Of a stretch of 64,000 nt of DNA, positions 55,286-64,000 are shown in pieces. Within the stretch, counting starts at the first letter, position 1, and the number at the start of each line of letters is the position of its first letter. Where the stretch lies: NCBI GenBank assembly GCA_024867545.1, contig JANFNE010000003.1, positions 1,922,001 through 1,986,000 on the forward strand, read 5' to 3'. The stretch is from Phytopythium helicoides. Its lineage: Eukaryota > Oomycota > Peronosporomycetes > Pythiales > Pythiaceae. A program made the translations under genes and the position numbers. A model generated the notes under the pieces. That model did no database searches. It was not told the origin of the DNA and saw only the letters and a list, made by a program, of their open reading frames with translations.

Positions 55286-55619
55286 GCCGAGGAAGAGGTG
55301 AGACCGAGTGTGCGTGCTGCGGTGAGACGGAGGCGACTCGTTCGTTGTGAACGTTCTGCAAAAGTATCGGTTTGTATTGGAGTATGAATGGAACAGTCAT
55401 TCTGTACGTCATTTTCGCACATTCTGAAAAAATATCCTGTTATAGTGGAGTATATATAGTATGGTTCTTCTGGATGTATTTGAAAAAGTTGACAATGAGA
55501 TTGATGACGCCAAATGGACATGAACGCATCACTCCATGTTGGTTACTAGAAAGTTACAGCCGAGCTGATGTGAGCACTACGTTCCGTGAAGGAGCTTCCT
55601 ACATCGAACGTCGATACTA
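55286..55619. other. Intergenic, no gene recognised
   Basis: AT-richer spacer between the M96-like gene and the 3' side of the Fanzor locus. The predicted guide-RNA 3' end, and hence any native guide, would fall at its right edge. Confidence 0.35.
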
Positions 55620-55800
55620 GACCCAGCGTGTAGCTCCTAGCATTACCGGCTTCCTCGTTTTTCGTCGTGAGAGGAACCGGCGGTCAACAACGCTCCGGAG
55701 AGTCGCCCTCCGCCCTGTTTCAAGGACAGAGCCACCCGTTGTCGGAGTACACCCCGACGGTGGATGGGCTGAGGATGGGTGAATTCAGGGTAGGTCTGGT
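55620..55800 (-). ncRNA. Candidate guide-RNA (omega/fRNA-like) scaffold of the Fanzor gene
   Basis: Overlaps the last codons and 3' flank of the nuclease gene on the same strand, the usual place of TnpB-family guide RNAs. Three foldable parts are visible. One is a stem 55741-55745 with 55754-55758, extended after a bulge by 55732-55736 with 55759-55763. The second is a long-range GGCGG/CCGCC pairing that encloses CTCTCCGGAG. The third is a strong hairpin 55646-55680 pairing CCGG-TTCCTC with GAGGAA-(G)-CCGG. The GGTTCCTCT...GAGGAAGCC design is strikingly like the 3' stem of many prokaryotic TnpB omega RNAs, as I recall them. The scaffold probably ends near 55625-55640, with the guide reading into flanking DNA. 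Transcription is not shown. Confidence 0.6.
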
Positions 55801-57875
55801 TCGCTTTCTTGATCGTGTTGCGCTGGACGCTGGAGCCTTGACGGTCGCTCGTTCCCCTCAAGCATGCTCACCAATATGCCTCGAATGTTCTTTGCAGCAT
55901 TCACGTCGCGGTCGACCGAACTGCCACAACCTCCATGCCTAGTCAGACAGTGAAGCACCTTGTGCACTGGCACGTTTCGTCGAGAGCCGTCGCGAAACAC
56001 TCGCATGACACGCTGATTCTCCATGTGGCTCGTAGCCTCACAGTCGTGGTGCACTTTGCTGGTCAGATACTCATCAATCACGACCACCTCGCAGTGTCGA
56101 GCAAGCTTGCGAGCAAACTCCTTAACTGGGCCAGCAACACACCCTTTGATGATACCTTGTCCACGAGTACCTGAGTCTCCAAACCCGACGATTGTTTTGC
56201 TGCCTGGAGCACCCGCGAGCTCAAAACAGGCACGGTCAAGCTGCGCAGTGCGAAGCTTGTATCGTCGAAACTTCAGTTTCCTAAAGAATGGGTCCATTAG
56301 ATCTTGCAGGAGTCGTGGCCCGTGATCAAACCAGTACGCCACGTGCTTCTTGAACAGGTCCAAAGAAGCGGTCTTTTTCGACTCAGTCCTACGAAGCAGC
56401 TGCTGAACAACCGGTTGCTTAGCTATGCGATGCCTCGACTTGCGGTTCGACCGCGTGTATCCACTCGCTCTGTGAAAGTCGGACGTTCGAAAGCGAAGCG
56501 CTGTCTCCTCTTGGTTGACCGCCATGATGAAGTCGGTCCGACCGGGGTCGATCCCCCACACGGTAGAGTAGTCGTCCATCCTCCCCTTTGGCCACGTTGG
56601 ACAGGGAAATCCCAGAGCGTCTGATGTCTGCTTTTCTTTGTCCTCGCTGTCAGCACCGCTCGTCTTCACCCTCTTCCTAGGCTTCTTGGTCTTTCGTCGC
56701 TTCCGCTTGCTGCTGCACGGTCGATCCATGTGTACACTCACACCAAACCCATCGGTAGAAATCTCACGATGAAATGAGCCTTTGATCTTGTCCACGTGAA
56801 AAAACTTACGCCACCACAAGTCACTCATCGCGATCCATGGGGCATCGTCTTTTAGGCTTTCTTCGAGAGTCCATTCCCTGCCTTCGTACTCAACAGTCAG
56901 TGTCCTATCTACCAGCAAGCTGCGGCGAAGAAGGGAGCGCAAGCCCGTCGAATCGACCTTGCAGTATGAGCAGCCATAGCCATTCTTGGTAGGAAGCAAG
57001 CAAAACTGACGCTTCATCTTGTAGCCAGGCTGATCTTTGTTCGCAATGTTGCACTCCTCGGCGTACAGCAGGAACTCGTAGAAGAGCTTCAGCATGAGAT
57101 GTGGAGCCCAGTTGACCTTGCCGTTAGGCTTGCGCGGCACCTTTGCGTGAAGGTAAACAGCTGCGGACTCAATCACTTGTGGTCGTCCCCATTGTTCCTC
57201 CATGAAGCCGTCCGAAAGCTGACTCTCGATGTCAGGAGAGAAGACCAAGTTCACAATCTTGTGGGCTTCTTGTGGAGTTGCCCCAAAGCAATCAATCACA
57301 TACGTTCGCAGTCGCTTGGCAAAATTCGCGACTATAGAGTTCTGCGCATTCGTCGCCATTGATTTTGCCGCAGCCTGGAACCACCCCTGATTGAGATGAG
57401 TAGTGTTTGCTGGCTTTCTGGTCCCTCTCATTGCATTGAACTCGTATGCAGCAGTTGCCAGCTCATCGTCTGCAACTTGGCGCTTAGGATTAGTGACGTA
57501 ACTCAGGCATTTTTGGTAGAATGGTGCGTTCAACTCGCGAAGTGGTCTGTCATCCTTTAGTTGCCGTAGTGCGTAGAGGTTGGCAAGCAGATATGCCTCT
57601 GCCATTGCGCGGTTGACCTCGAGAATACATTCCTCCCACGCAAGTAGGGCCCCCTCCGGCTTTATGAACTGCTGAAGTGTCTTCTTCACTACGAAGAAGT
57701 CTAGCGTCTTGTTGCGGGCGATGCGCTCCTTGATATCAGGGCGCTTGCCTCGCACTTGTGGTGGCTCTGGTTGCTGGTTTAGTGGTGAGCTGGGGCCGTT
57801 CGTAGCACGTGGTACCTTCGCCGCCCTGGGAGGCCCAGGCGGCGGCTTGTCAGGGGGAAGCCGCTTCTTCCCCAT
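55785..57875 (-). CDS. Fanzor-type RNA-guided endonuclease (TnpB/OMEGA relative)
   Basis: Intronless. ATG at 57875 (MGKKRLPPDKPPPGPPRAAK) is preferred over the in-frame ATG at 58013; the product is 696 residues. Numbered from the upstream ATG, RuvC-I is WGIDPGRTDFIMAV (Asp489, 56549-56547), RuvC-II is VVVIDEYLTSK (Glu648, 56072-56070) and RuvC-III is SSVDRDVNAAKNI (Asp703, 55907-55905). The triad is therefore complete. The zinc-knuckle region between II and III reads TSKVHHDC ... HCLTRHGGCG, where one expected Cys appears to be His. A Cys pair (GYGCSYCKVD) lies near residue 350. A basic block (KRKRRKTKKPRKRVK, 436-450) just before RuvC-I looks like a nuclear signal. Family members cut DNA guided by an RNA from their own 3' end. 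Neighbours are M96-like genes, suggesting an inserted element. Confidence 0.85.
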   Translation of the reverse strand: MGKKRLPPDKPPPGPPRAAKVPRATNGPSSPLNQQPEPPQVRGKRPDIKERIARNKTLDFFVVKKTLQQFIKPEGALLAWEECILEVNRAMAEAYLLANLYALRQLKDDRPLRELNAPFYQKCLSYVTNPKRQVADDELATAAYEFNAMRGTRKPANTTHLNQGWFQAAAKSMATNAQNSIVANFAKRLRTYVIDCFGATPQEAHKIVNLVFSPDIESQLSDGFMEEQWGRPQVIESAAVYLHAKVPRKPNGKVNWAPHLMLKLFYEFLLYAEECNIANKDQPGYKMKRQFCLLPTKNGYGCSYCKVDSTGLRSLLRRSLLVDRTLTVEYEGREWTLEESLKDDAPWIAMSDLWWRKFFHVDKIKGSFHREISTDGFGVSVHMDRPCSSKRKRRKTKKPRKRVKTSGADSEDKEKQTSDALGFPCPTWPKGRMDDYSTVWGIDPGRTDFIMAVNQEETALRFRTSDFHRASGYTRSNRKSRHRIAKQPVVQQLLRRTESKKTASLDLFKKHVAYWFDHGPRLLQDLMDPFFRKLKFRRYKLRTAQLDRACFELAGAPGSKTIVGFGDSGTRGQGIIKGCVAGPVKEFARKLARHCEVVVIDEYLTSKVHHDCEATSHMENQRVMRVFRDGSRRNVPVHKVLHCLTRHGGCGSSVDRDVNAAKNIRGILVSMLEGNERPSRLQRPAQHDQESEPDLP

Positions 57876-58078
57876 GGTCGCCGAACAATTTCTGCTGTGC
57901 CAACGACGACCTCCAGATCGCATGAGCCACCCGTTGGCTCGTCGCGTCCCGATGTTGGCACACTCTCGAAAATCCAACATGTCATCCACGACGCGACCAA
58001 TGAGCTCTCGCAAATCAAGTTGAAGCTGTCTGCGTCGATAACTGATTTAAGGTGTTATTTTGATCAATAGTAGCAGAC

Positions 58079-58389
58079 AGACACGCACTGGCCACACCTC
58101 TTTGGCTACTGTAGTTTTTTCTTCATATAGTTGTGAACTAGCCGAGCGTCGCCCGCTTCGCGGGCGATCAATAAAAAAAGGCCACAGAGAGCCTACAGGT
58201 TAAGCCACAGAGGGGAGCGCGGTGGCCACTCGCTTCGCTTGGAGCGGCGCCGGTGCGCCGCAAGAACGCTATCATAAAGAACCGGTAACTGATTTAACAT
58301 AAATTATAGCCAATAATATGATAGTACCACTGTGACAAAAACGCTTCCAGACACACACGCAGACACGCACTGGCCACACCTCTTTGGCT
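58079..58389. repeat. 29-bp direct repeat and fold-backs 5' of the Fanzor gene
   Basis: A 29-bp sequence (AGACACGCACTGGCCACACC then TCTTTGGCT) is present at 58079-58107 and 58361-58389. Between the copies are two strong hairpins: 58149-58167 (TCGCCCGC-TTC-GCGGGCGA) and 58244-58261 (GCGGCGC-CGGT-GCGCCGC). AACTGATTTAA also precedes both repeats, at 58039 and 58286, so a longer flank may be duplicated around a 250-bp insert. This could be the left end of the Fanzor element or a separate small fold-back element. Confidence 0.65.
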
Positions 58390-58479
58390 TAGTTTCTTGT
58401 TAGATACTAGGTGCATGTCAATTGCGCGAGTTTCCACAACACAGCGGCACCAACTCCCTACTGTACGGTGCAACCTGGT

Positions 58480-59873
58480 CGAGCTCGGGAGGTGGGCTTC
58501 ACTACTCTCGCTGAAGTGTCAAACCACTTTTTTTGTCTTTTGCTGATCGCCGAGTCGATCAGCAAATTCTCAAGTTGCTACTCGCTGCACAGTCGAACCC
58601 CCTCGAGCATTTGAACCGTGGCTTCAGCAGCTCCAGGATACCTTCGCTGATTTCCATTGATTTATTGTCGTGAGTTTCGATCCCGCCCTCGGTGTAAGAG
58701 TTGGTCGCACATACCTGCCTGCCGCTTGACGAATTGCAACGCACCAGCCTCGCTACGGCCAAGTAAAAAACTAGCTCCGCTGTCTCAAAAATACAATAGA
58801 CCAGTACAATACGAGCTTACCGTCGCGGGCATAAGCCCACGATGTAATTCTCCGCTGCGAAAGGAGCGCCAAGCGACCTGTTCAACTAACTCAAAGTCAG
58901 AAGTAGCAACAGCGCGCGTTCCCTCTAGTAGAAGTAAGAGCCTTGTGAATCTTAGCAAAGTCTGCCATCGCAATAATCTGCAGGCTGCCATCAAAGTTGG
59001 CCGGTGGCATTACGAATCGAGGACAAGTGTCTGTCGACACTAAGGGCCATTCTTGAAATCATTGTTTTATCCTGGCTTTGTGATAGATCTAGAGCAAGCC
59101 AGTTGTGGTAGTTCGGCACAACGCGCTTAAGTTTCTGTGGTCACTGTTGGAATTCGAATCCTCTCCTCTGGTGGTTACACGTAGGACCCGGTGAAGGGGC
59201 ACCAGTGCGGCCGAATCCCCGCCTTGCGCCGCCCTAGGGTCAGTCCAAGATTTATAAGCTACTCAACACGTTGCATTGCTCAGAGTCGAATTGCCTTACC
59301 TTTTCAGTCAGTCACCAAACACTACAAATAATCAGATTCTGCCAAATTAACGGCTCATGATTTTTCAACCCACCACTGCCATTTTGAGAGCTTGTTGAAG
59401 ACTGTGAACGAGATTGCTATACAGTTTAATTAGGCCGCGCAGCTTTGAATTCTCCTCTTCAACACAGTATCTTTCATCACGTTGATTTCGGGCAACACTC
59501 TGCTAAAGTGTTCTAGATGGTCATCTCTGAGCACAATTGAGTGGGAGAATGATATCAAATGCGCTTCTAGTTGGTAGATTTCTTGTCTTAGCATGGTCAT
59601 TTCCTTTTTTTTACGTCAACTCGTCGATTTTCGGCGTGGTCGAGCTCAAGCTCGAGAAGCAGCGTATTGTTGTGGAGAAGGGCATGTGGCGTGGAGAGCT
59701 CCAACCTTTTCAAAACCGCATTGGGTACCGAGGGCCACGGCTGTGTAAGCTGAAGTAGACGACGTCGAAGCTGAAGTCGTGGGCAAGAAGTCACATTCTC
59801 GTATCATTACATCCACATTTTGTGGAAGCAGTTTGGCCAACTGAACCAGTTCGCTCAACTCAGCGTCGTCCAA
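58480..59873 (-). pseudogene. M96-like gene, decayed and interrupted
   Basis: Start-like region MDDAELSELVQLAKLLPQNV at 59873. The bZIP-like coil KKKEMTMLRQEIYQLEAHL follows near 59610 in another frame, and a second coil (RDERYCVEEENSKLRGLIKL) lies near 59460. After about 300 bp of unrelated sequence (59050-59340) the START-like onset SDFELVEQVAWRSF appears with a following GTAAGC donor. The C-terminal motif QLENLLIDSAISKRQKK lies near 58560. All parts are in order but no continuous frame exists. It sits directly upstream of the Fanzor locus. Confidence 0.6.
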
Positions 59874-60336
59874 AGCTGCAACAGGGCAAATGAAGCAATT
59901 ATAAACAGTAAACCGCCTTGCCTCGAACTACTGTAGCGGTGTCAATCACTCGATCAGTCGTTCAGAAGTTTCAGCTTTCTCTTTAACACCTTGGTTCCCA
60001 ACGTCGTATCTTCCGACATCAATAAACGGACCGCAAGTGATGCAGCCTCTGCATGATACGAAGTGAAACGAACGTTGCTCACACATGTAGTCCTTGGAGC
60101 CCAGCGCACCAAGAGGAGTGTCTCGGCGACTCAACGGACACTACACTACTCGACTGGATTTCCTCGGTTGCGTAGAAGGCTTGTCGAGAGTTCATTGGTT
60201 GCGTCGTGGATGCCAACATGCCAACGCACAGTATTCGGATCTACTTCATTCTCACAGGCTTTACATGTCTAGTCCATGAAAGTTGCCAAAGATTTTTTTT
60301 ACGTATACGCATTTACTTCACCTAAGACCACATTCA
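59874..60336. other. Intergenic, no gene recognised
   Basis: Spacer between two same-strand M96-like genes. No coding or RNA signal was seen. Confidence 0.3.
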
Positions 60337-61689
60337 TCACACCAAACGGCGTCTCTTGTTTGTCGCCTCCATCATCAGCTTGTTCTCAAACATCTGTTCA
60401 GCTCGGGTTCCCATTTCTTCCAGTGCAGCAGCCATAAGGCCCAAAAGTTTCATCCCACGCTCGCCCAGATTAGCTTCAGCATCTCCTTGGACGTTGATTT
60501 TGGCACGAATCCGGGCCCACGACACACAACCTTCTGTCCCATCATGCAATTGTTGAGGCCATGTAAAGTTCCGAGCTCGTTGGACCCAGCGTAGAGCTGG
60601 TGTTCCGAGCACTTTTGATTCTGGGATAAACGAGACTGACTCCCAAGCAGTCACCATCCGCCCAAGATGCTGTCGGCGCTTCATAACCAAGTGTGTCTTG
60701 ATACCGAGCAGTTCAGGCTCGCCAAGCCCTTCGAGGGGACTAGCGTGAAAGTTGACGGTGGAGATTATCAAGTCATCTGTCACCTGTAGTCCAGTTAGAC
60801 CGAGGAGAACAATTCTTCCTAACGATTGCACTTACCACGGTTGCAGGCTGGGGAGCATAGAGAATCCCACCAGAGGATACCGAGCTCCACCTAACTTTGT
60901 TCACCAAGTCGGCACTGAATGGAAACACCTGAGCGCGCTCTCTCTCATACAGATATCCGCCGTCTGGATCCATGAGAATTTGGGTGATTAGCTTGTCGCC
61001 TTGCCGCTCTGGCTGGTAGTTTGCATCAGGTTCCGAACTCAGCGAAAGCTGCTTATCCACGTTGGCGACCAGGAACGAGATGACGTCGTAGTCTTCGCTT
61101 GTTGTATCCAAGTTCGGCCCCTTAAACACGTCTCGACTCCACTTCTGTAATCAACGAAACCACACCATGAGAAGTATTGCTCTAGAGTCAAGTGCTTTGT
61201 GCTTCCTTACCTCTGCTTGACGCAGCACGCGCTGGAGGTTCCAAATGAGCTTGTCTTGCGATGAGAGTGTGTCCCGTAACTTTGCGTTCTCTTCCTCTAC
61301 TCGCCGTCGCTCACTTTCCTGCCGCTGGGCGAGCATCAACCACAAGTGATGTGCTGTGCCTTCACTTGGTGGATTGAGAACCACCTTCCGAGGGTTCTTC
61401 TGCGCGAGTCTTAAGCTTTCGAGATGCTCTTGAAGCCCATCCACTTGCCGCCGCAGCTGCTCAATCTCATCCTTCCTGCGCTCGGCGGTCCTCTTGCGTC
61501 TGCGCTGGGAGGCCAGCAGAGGGGGAGACACAAGCCACGCTGGCAACACAGTGCGCTGGTCAGGAATTGATGCTGGGACCCTCCGACTGGGGATAGAGGA
61601 CAAAGAGGGTCATCGGGCAAGGAGAGATCGCAGACTGCGAGCAGCTCGTCGATGTCGACGTGAAGCAAAGACAGTGAATCATTCAGCAT
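60337..61689 (-). CDS. M96-like bZIP/START-like protein with one frame break in exon 1
   Basis: Exons 61689-61211, 61144-60836 and 60783-60337, introns of 66 and 52 nt with GTAAGG and GTAAGT donors. N-terminus MLNDSLSLLHVDIDELLAVCD. A one-base change between 61600 and 61690 then leads to SQRRRKRTAERRKDEIEQLR, the bZIP-like segment. The second coil is HLWLMLAQRQESERRRVEEE. The START-like half has RERAQVFPFSADLVNKVRW, LVMKRRQHLGRMVTAWESVS and the end EQMFENKLMMEATNKRRR. Exon 3 is exactly as long as that of the gene at 62536. The lone frame break in the linker may be an indel error. An initiator-like TCTCATTTC lies on the minus strand near 61730. Confidence 0.72.
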
Positions 61690-62535
61690 GACTCCCTCAC
61701 TGGCTTGGAGGCACAAGCAGAAATGAGAAGAAATGATGATTACACGTGGAGACCACCTCGGCGTCTGAGAATATCCAGCGAAGGGTACCACGTGTCAGTA
61801 CTGTCCCTGAAGCCCTGCGACACATGGCGATGGCGATCACGACTGCCACCAAACTGCCTTCGGCTGTCAGCACGAAGATTTGCAGGTGATGTTGATGTCG
61901 ACGAAAAAGCTACTGTGCATTCGTCCTCGAAGGCCTGTCCAAGCCCGATGGTTGCAGTACGGCAGTAACGTGCATTATGCCTGATTGGTGTTGCATCGTG
62001 AGGCGTTTGACTCTCTCTCTCTCTCTCTCGAACAAACAAAGAGTCCGAGTACACGGAGTCGCCGAGAGAGTTGCGAAGGTGAAAGGCTCGCAACGGAGAC
62101 TTGATCTAGCTTCAGGAGTAGATAGACTGACTCGGTCCATCTTGACAGCAGGCTGACCGTGAGATCAACCACCGAACCATCGAGGTACTTCAAAGCGTTA
62201 GTCAGAGGTGGTGATAACTAGTCTACACATCTTCCAATGATGAGAAATGATGACACTGTCAGCTGCTTATTATGACGATTGTCCCATTGTGAGTCGGCAC
62301 TGGATATTCTCATCCTCACGTGCAGATCGCGAATCGCTCACTCCGGAGTAAGCGTACAACCCAAGCTTCTGCTCCAGGAGTGGTTCGACCTGGTCGAAGT
62401 GGTTGACTTGGATGTCACGTCGGTGCCGAGGCAGCCTCTCTACACCAAGTATTATACAAGTTCGTTCACTGAACGCTCAACTTTTCCAAGAGCAACAACT
62501 ACCACTAAAATTTCTTGCTGTGATGCAAGTACAAT
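61690..62535. other. Intergenic with a CT microsatellite
   Basis: A pure (CT)9 run is at about 62011-62028. The part next to 61689 contains the initiator-like element of the preceding gene. No gene recognised. Confidence 0.4.
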
Positions 62536-63923
62536 TCACTTCAGGTGTCGCCTCTTGTTCGCTTCCGCAGTCACTAGCAAGCCCAGCAACTCCTTCTCGA
62601 CTCGCCGCCCGCTCTCTTCAAGCGCAGCAGCCATGACCTGCACCATTTTGAGCCCTCTCTCACCCAAGTCAGCCTTTTCATCATCTTGAACACTAATTGA
62701 CGCCCGCGTAGATGTCCACGTCGCGCATCCATCAGCGCCACCTGGCAATTGCTGAGACCAATTTGCACCCCACCCCTCCTGAACCCATTGCAGTGCTGGA
62801 GTTCCAAGCGCCCTTGATTCTGGGACTAGTGACACCGATTCCCAGACAGTCGCCACTCGCCCTTCCTGCCGATACCGCTTCAACACAAAGTGGGTCTTGA
62901 TCGAGAGCATTTCAGGATCAGAGAACCCCTCAAACGAGGTTGCGCAGAAGTTGAAAGTGGAGATGACCGAGTCATCTGTCAACTGGAGCAAATTGGAGCT
63001 TAGCCAACACATAAGGGTTGTTCGTCAAATAGAAGCATACCTCTGCAACAGGGAGGAGACCCATTTGAACACCTCCTCTGCACACGGAGCTCCACGCAAC
63101 TTCTTCTACGAGGTCAAGCCCGAACGGCAATACTTCACCTCGCTCTCTCTCATAAAAGAACTTCCCGTTTTCATCTTTGCGAATGCGTCCAATGCATTGT
63201 TCGTCGCCCTGAATGAGCCATTGGATCGCACCAGGCTCAGTTCGCACAGAAAGTTGCCTCTCCACCTTCTCGACAAGTTGTGAAATGATATCTCGGTCCT
63301 CAGTTGTCGTATCGAGCGCCAACCAATCCCTGGAATTAACTACTGCTTGCTTCCATTTCTACGATCAGCATGAGCCAACAGTTAGATCGTTGATGGAGAT
63401 AGGTGTTGGAGCCGAGCGCCAATCTCACCTCCGCTTTGCGTAGAACACGCCGAAGGCTCTGCATCAGCTTAACCTGCGATACGAGCACCTCACGTAGTCT
63501 CGCATTGTCCCTCTCTGCCCTCCGCCTTTCGCTTTCTTGCCGCTGTGCAAGTCGGAGCCACAGGTAGCACGCCGTGCCTTCATCTGGCATTTTAGAGGCT
63601 CCATTGCTCGGAGGTGGGGTGATGCAAACAAGCTGAGAGTTGAGCTCGTCTATCTGCTGCTGCAACTCCTTGATCTCCTCCTTTCTCCGGTCGGACGTCC
63701 TCTTGCGGCTTCGTACTTTAGTCGGAGGAGCTGCGGTCGCCAACCATGGTGGTAGTGTGCTGCTACTCCCTTGCAGCTGGCTCAAGACTGGACGTGTAGC
63801 CTCAACCTCAGGCCCAGACGATGCCAAAGTCAGCGAAGCTGTCGAAGAAAAGTCACAGGCTGCAAGTAGCTCGTCGACATCGATCAGTTCGTCGAGGAAA
63901 GGCAGAGACTCGGGGCACTTCAT
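62536..63923 (-). CDS. M96-like bZIP/START-like protein, intact three-exon gene
   Basis: 419 residues from exons 63923-63429, 63358-63041 and 62982-62536, all in phase 0 (GTGAGA/CGTAG and GTATGC/CTCCAG introns). N-terminus MKCPESLPFLDELIDVDELL. The bZIP-like segment is RSRKRTSDRRKEEIKELQQQ. The second coil is LWLRLAQRQESERRRAERDN. The START-like half has RERGEVLPFGLDLVEEVAW, FVLKRYRQEGRVATVWESVS and a C-terminus of AEANKRRHLK. It is a tandem paralogue of the gene at 60337, sharing exon lengths and the TCTCATTTGCGCTTG promoter element. No lesion. Confidence 0.82.
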
Positions 63924-63948
63924 AATGAAGCTGTGATACCTTGGCGCA

Positions 63949-63963
63949 AGCGCAAATGAGAAT
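63949..63963 (-). promoter_or_regulatory. Initiator-like element of the last M96-like gene
   Basis: The minus strand reads TTCTCATTTGCGCTTG here, about 30 nt before the start codon. The paralogue at 61689 has TTCTCATTTCTGCTTG at the equivalent position, so the element is kept between the two genes. Confidence 0.5.
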
Positions 63964-64000
63964 ATCCGATGGGCTTTGCTGCGACACACATGGCGCTCAG

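Noticed and set aside
56304..56624. Plus-strand frames antisense to the Fanzor gene
   Set aside because: Short, without motifs, and fully explained by the minus-strand gene.
57875..58013. Upstream in-frame ATG of the Fanzor gene as the true start
   Set aside because: The extra 46 residues are poor in family resemblance, and MGKKRLPP has the usual basic, Pro-rich N-terminus. Not excluded.
59080..59190. tRNA-Leu-like stretch (GCTTAAGTTTCTGTGGTC then GGAATTCGAATCC)
   Set aside because: It recalls a Leu anticodon arm and a T-loop, but the acceptor and T stems do not pair on either strand. At most a relic.
62011..62028. Possible CRISPR-like or structured repeat
   Set aside because: It is a simple (CT)9 microsatellite. 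No spacer-repeat architecture exists anywhere in the window.

Overview
The window reads as nuclear DNA of an oomycete, probably of the Phytophthora/Pythium type. Four things suggest this: many proteins of the bZIP-like plus START-like family usually annotated in oomycetes as M96 mating-specific proteins; short GT-AG introns of about 50-85 nt; 5' flanks carrying a motif close to the oomycete initiator consensus (GCTCATTYYNCAWTTT); and secreted expansin-like proteins next to arrays of AAAP amino-acid permeases. The genus cannot be fixed from this sequence.

Layout. 1-773 holds the start of a multi-spanning membrane protein that runs off the left edge. 1.3-2.6 kb is an isolated M96-like gene with a broken 3' end. 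3-22 kb is a mosaic of segmental duplications built around macro-domain genes. It contains three F-box-like/macro loci, three related macro genes with an FG-repeat tail, and two dead macro copies. They are arranged as two nested inverted duplications (about 3.1-5.3 against 13.1-15.2 kb, and 15.3-17.0 against 20.3-22.2 kb). Two expansin-like genes lie inside. 17.3-29.3 kb carries four minus-strand AAAP permeases, two intact and two broken. 32.5-34.4 kb is a split ER co-chaperone gene (DNAJC3/p58IPK type). 35-64 kb is dominated by about twelve M96-like genes and relics, including a roughly 1.74-kb tandem array at 48-52.6 kb.

The most notable locus is at 55.6-58.4 kb on the minus strand. It is an intronless gene for a Fanzor-type (TnpB/OMEGA-related) RNA-guided nuclease with an apparently intact RuvC D-E-D triad, an internal basic nuclear-localisation-like block and a partly degenerate zinc knuckle. 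Immediately 3' of it lies a strongly foldable segment resembling TnpB guide-RNA scaffolds. GC-rich fold-backs and a 29-bp direct repeat lie 5' of it. I think this is a eukaryotic RNA-guided mobile-element system still carrying its own guide RNA.

A second unusual theme is the macro-domain family. It joins an F-box-like N-terminus to a macro domain that lacks the usual glycine-rich catalytic loop, and in one branch adds a nucleoporin-like FG tail.

Caution: many genes that otherwise look functional carry isolated one-base frame breaks, including the probably single-copy co-chaperone. Some of the pseudogene calls may therefore reflect assembly indels rather than decay.
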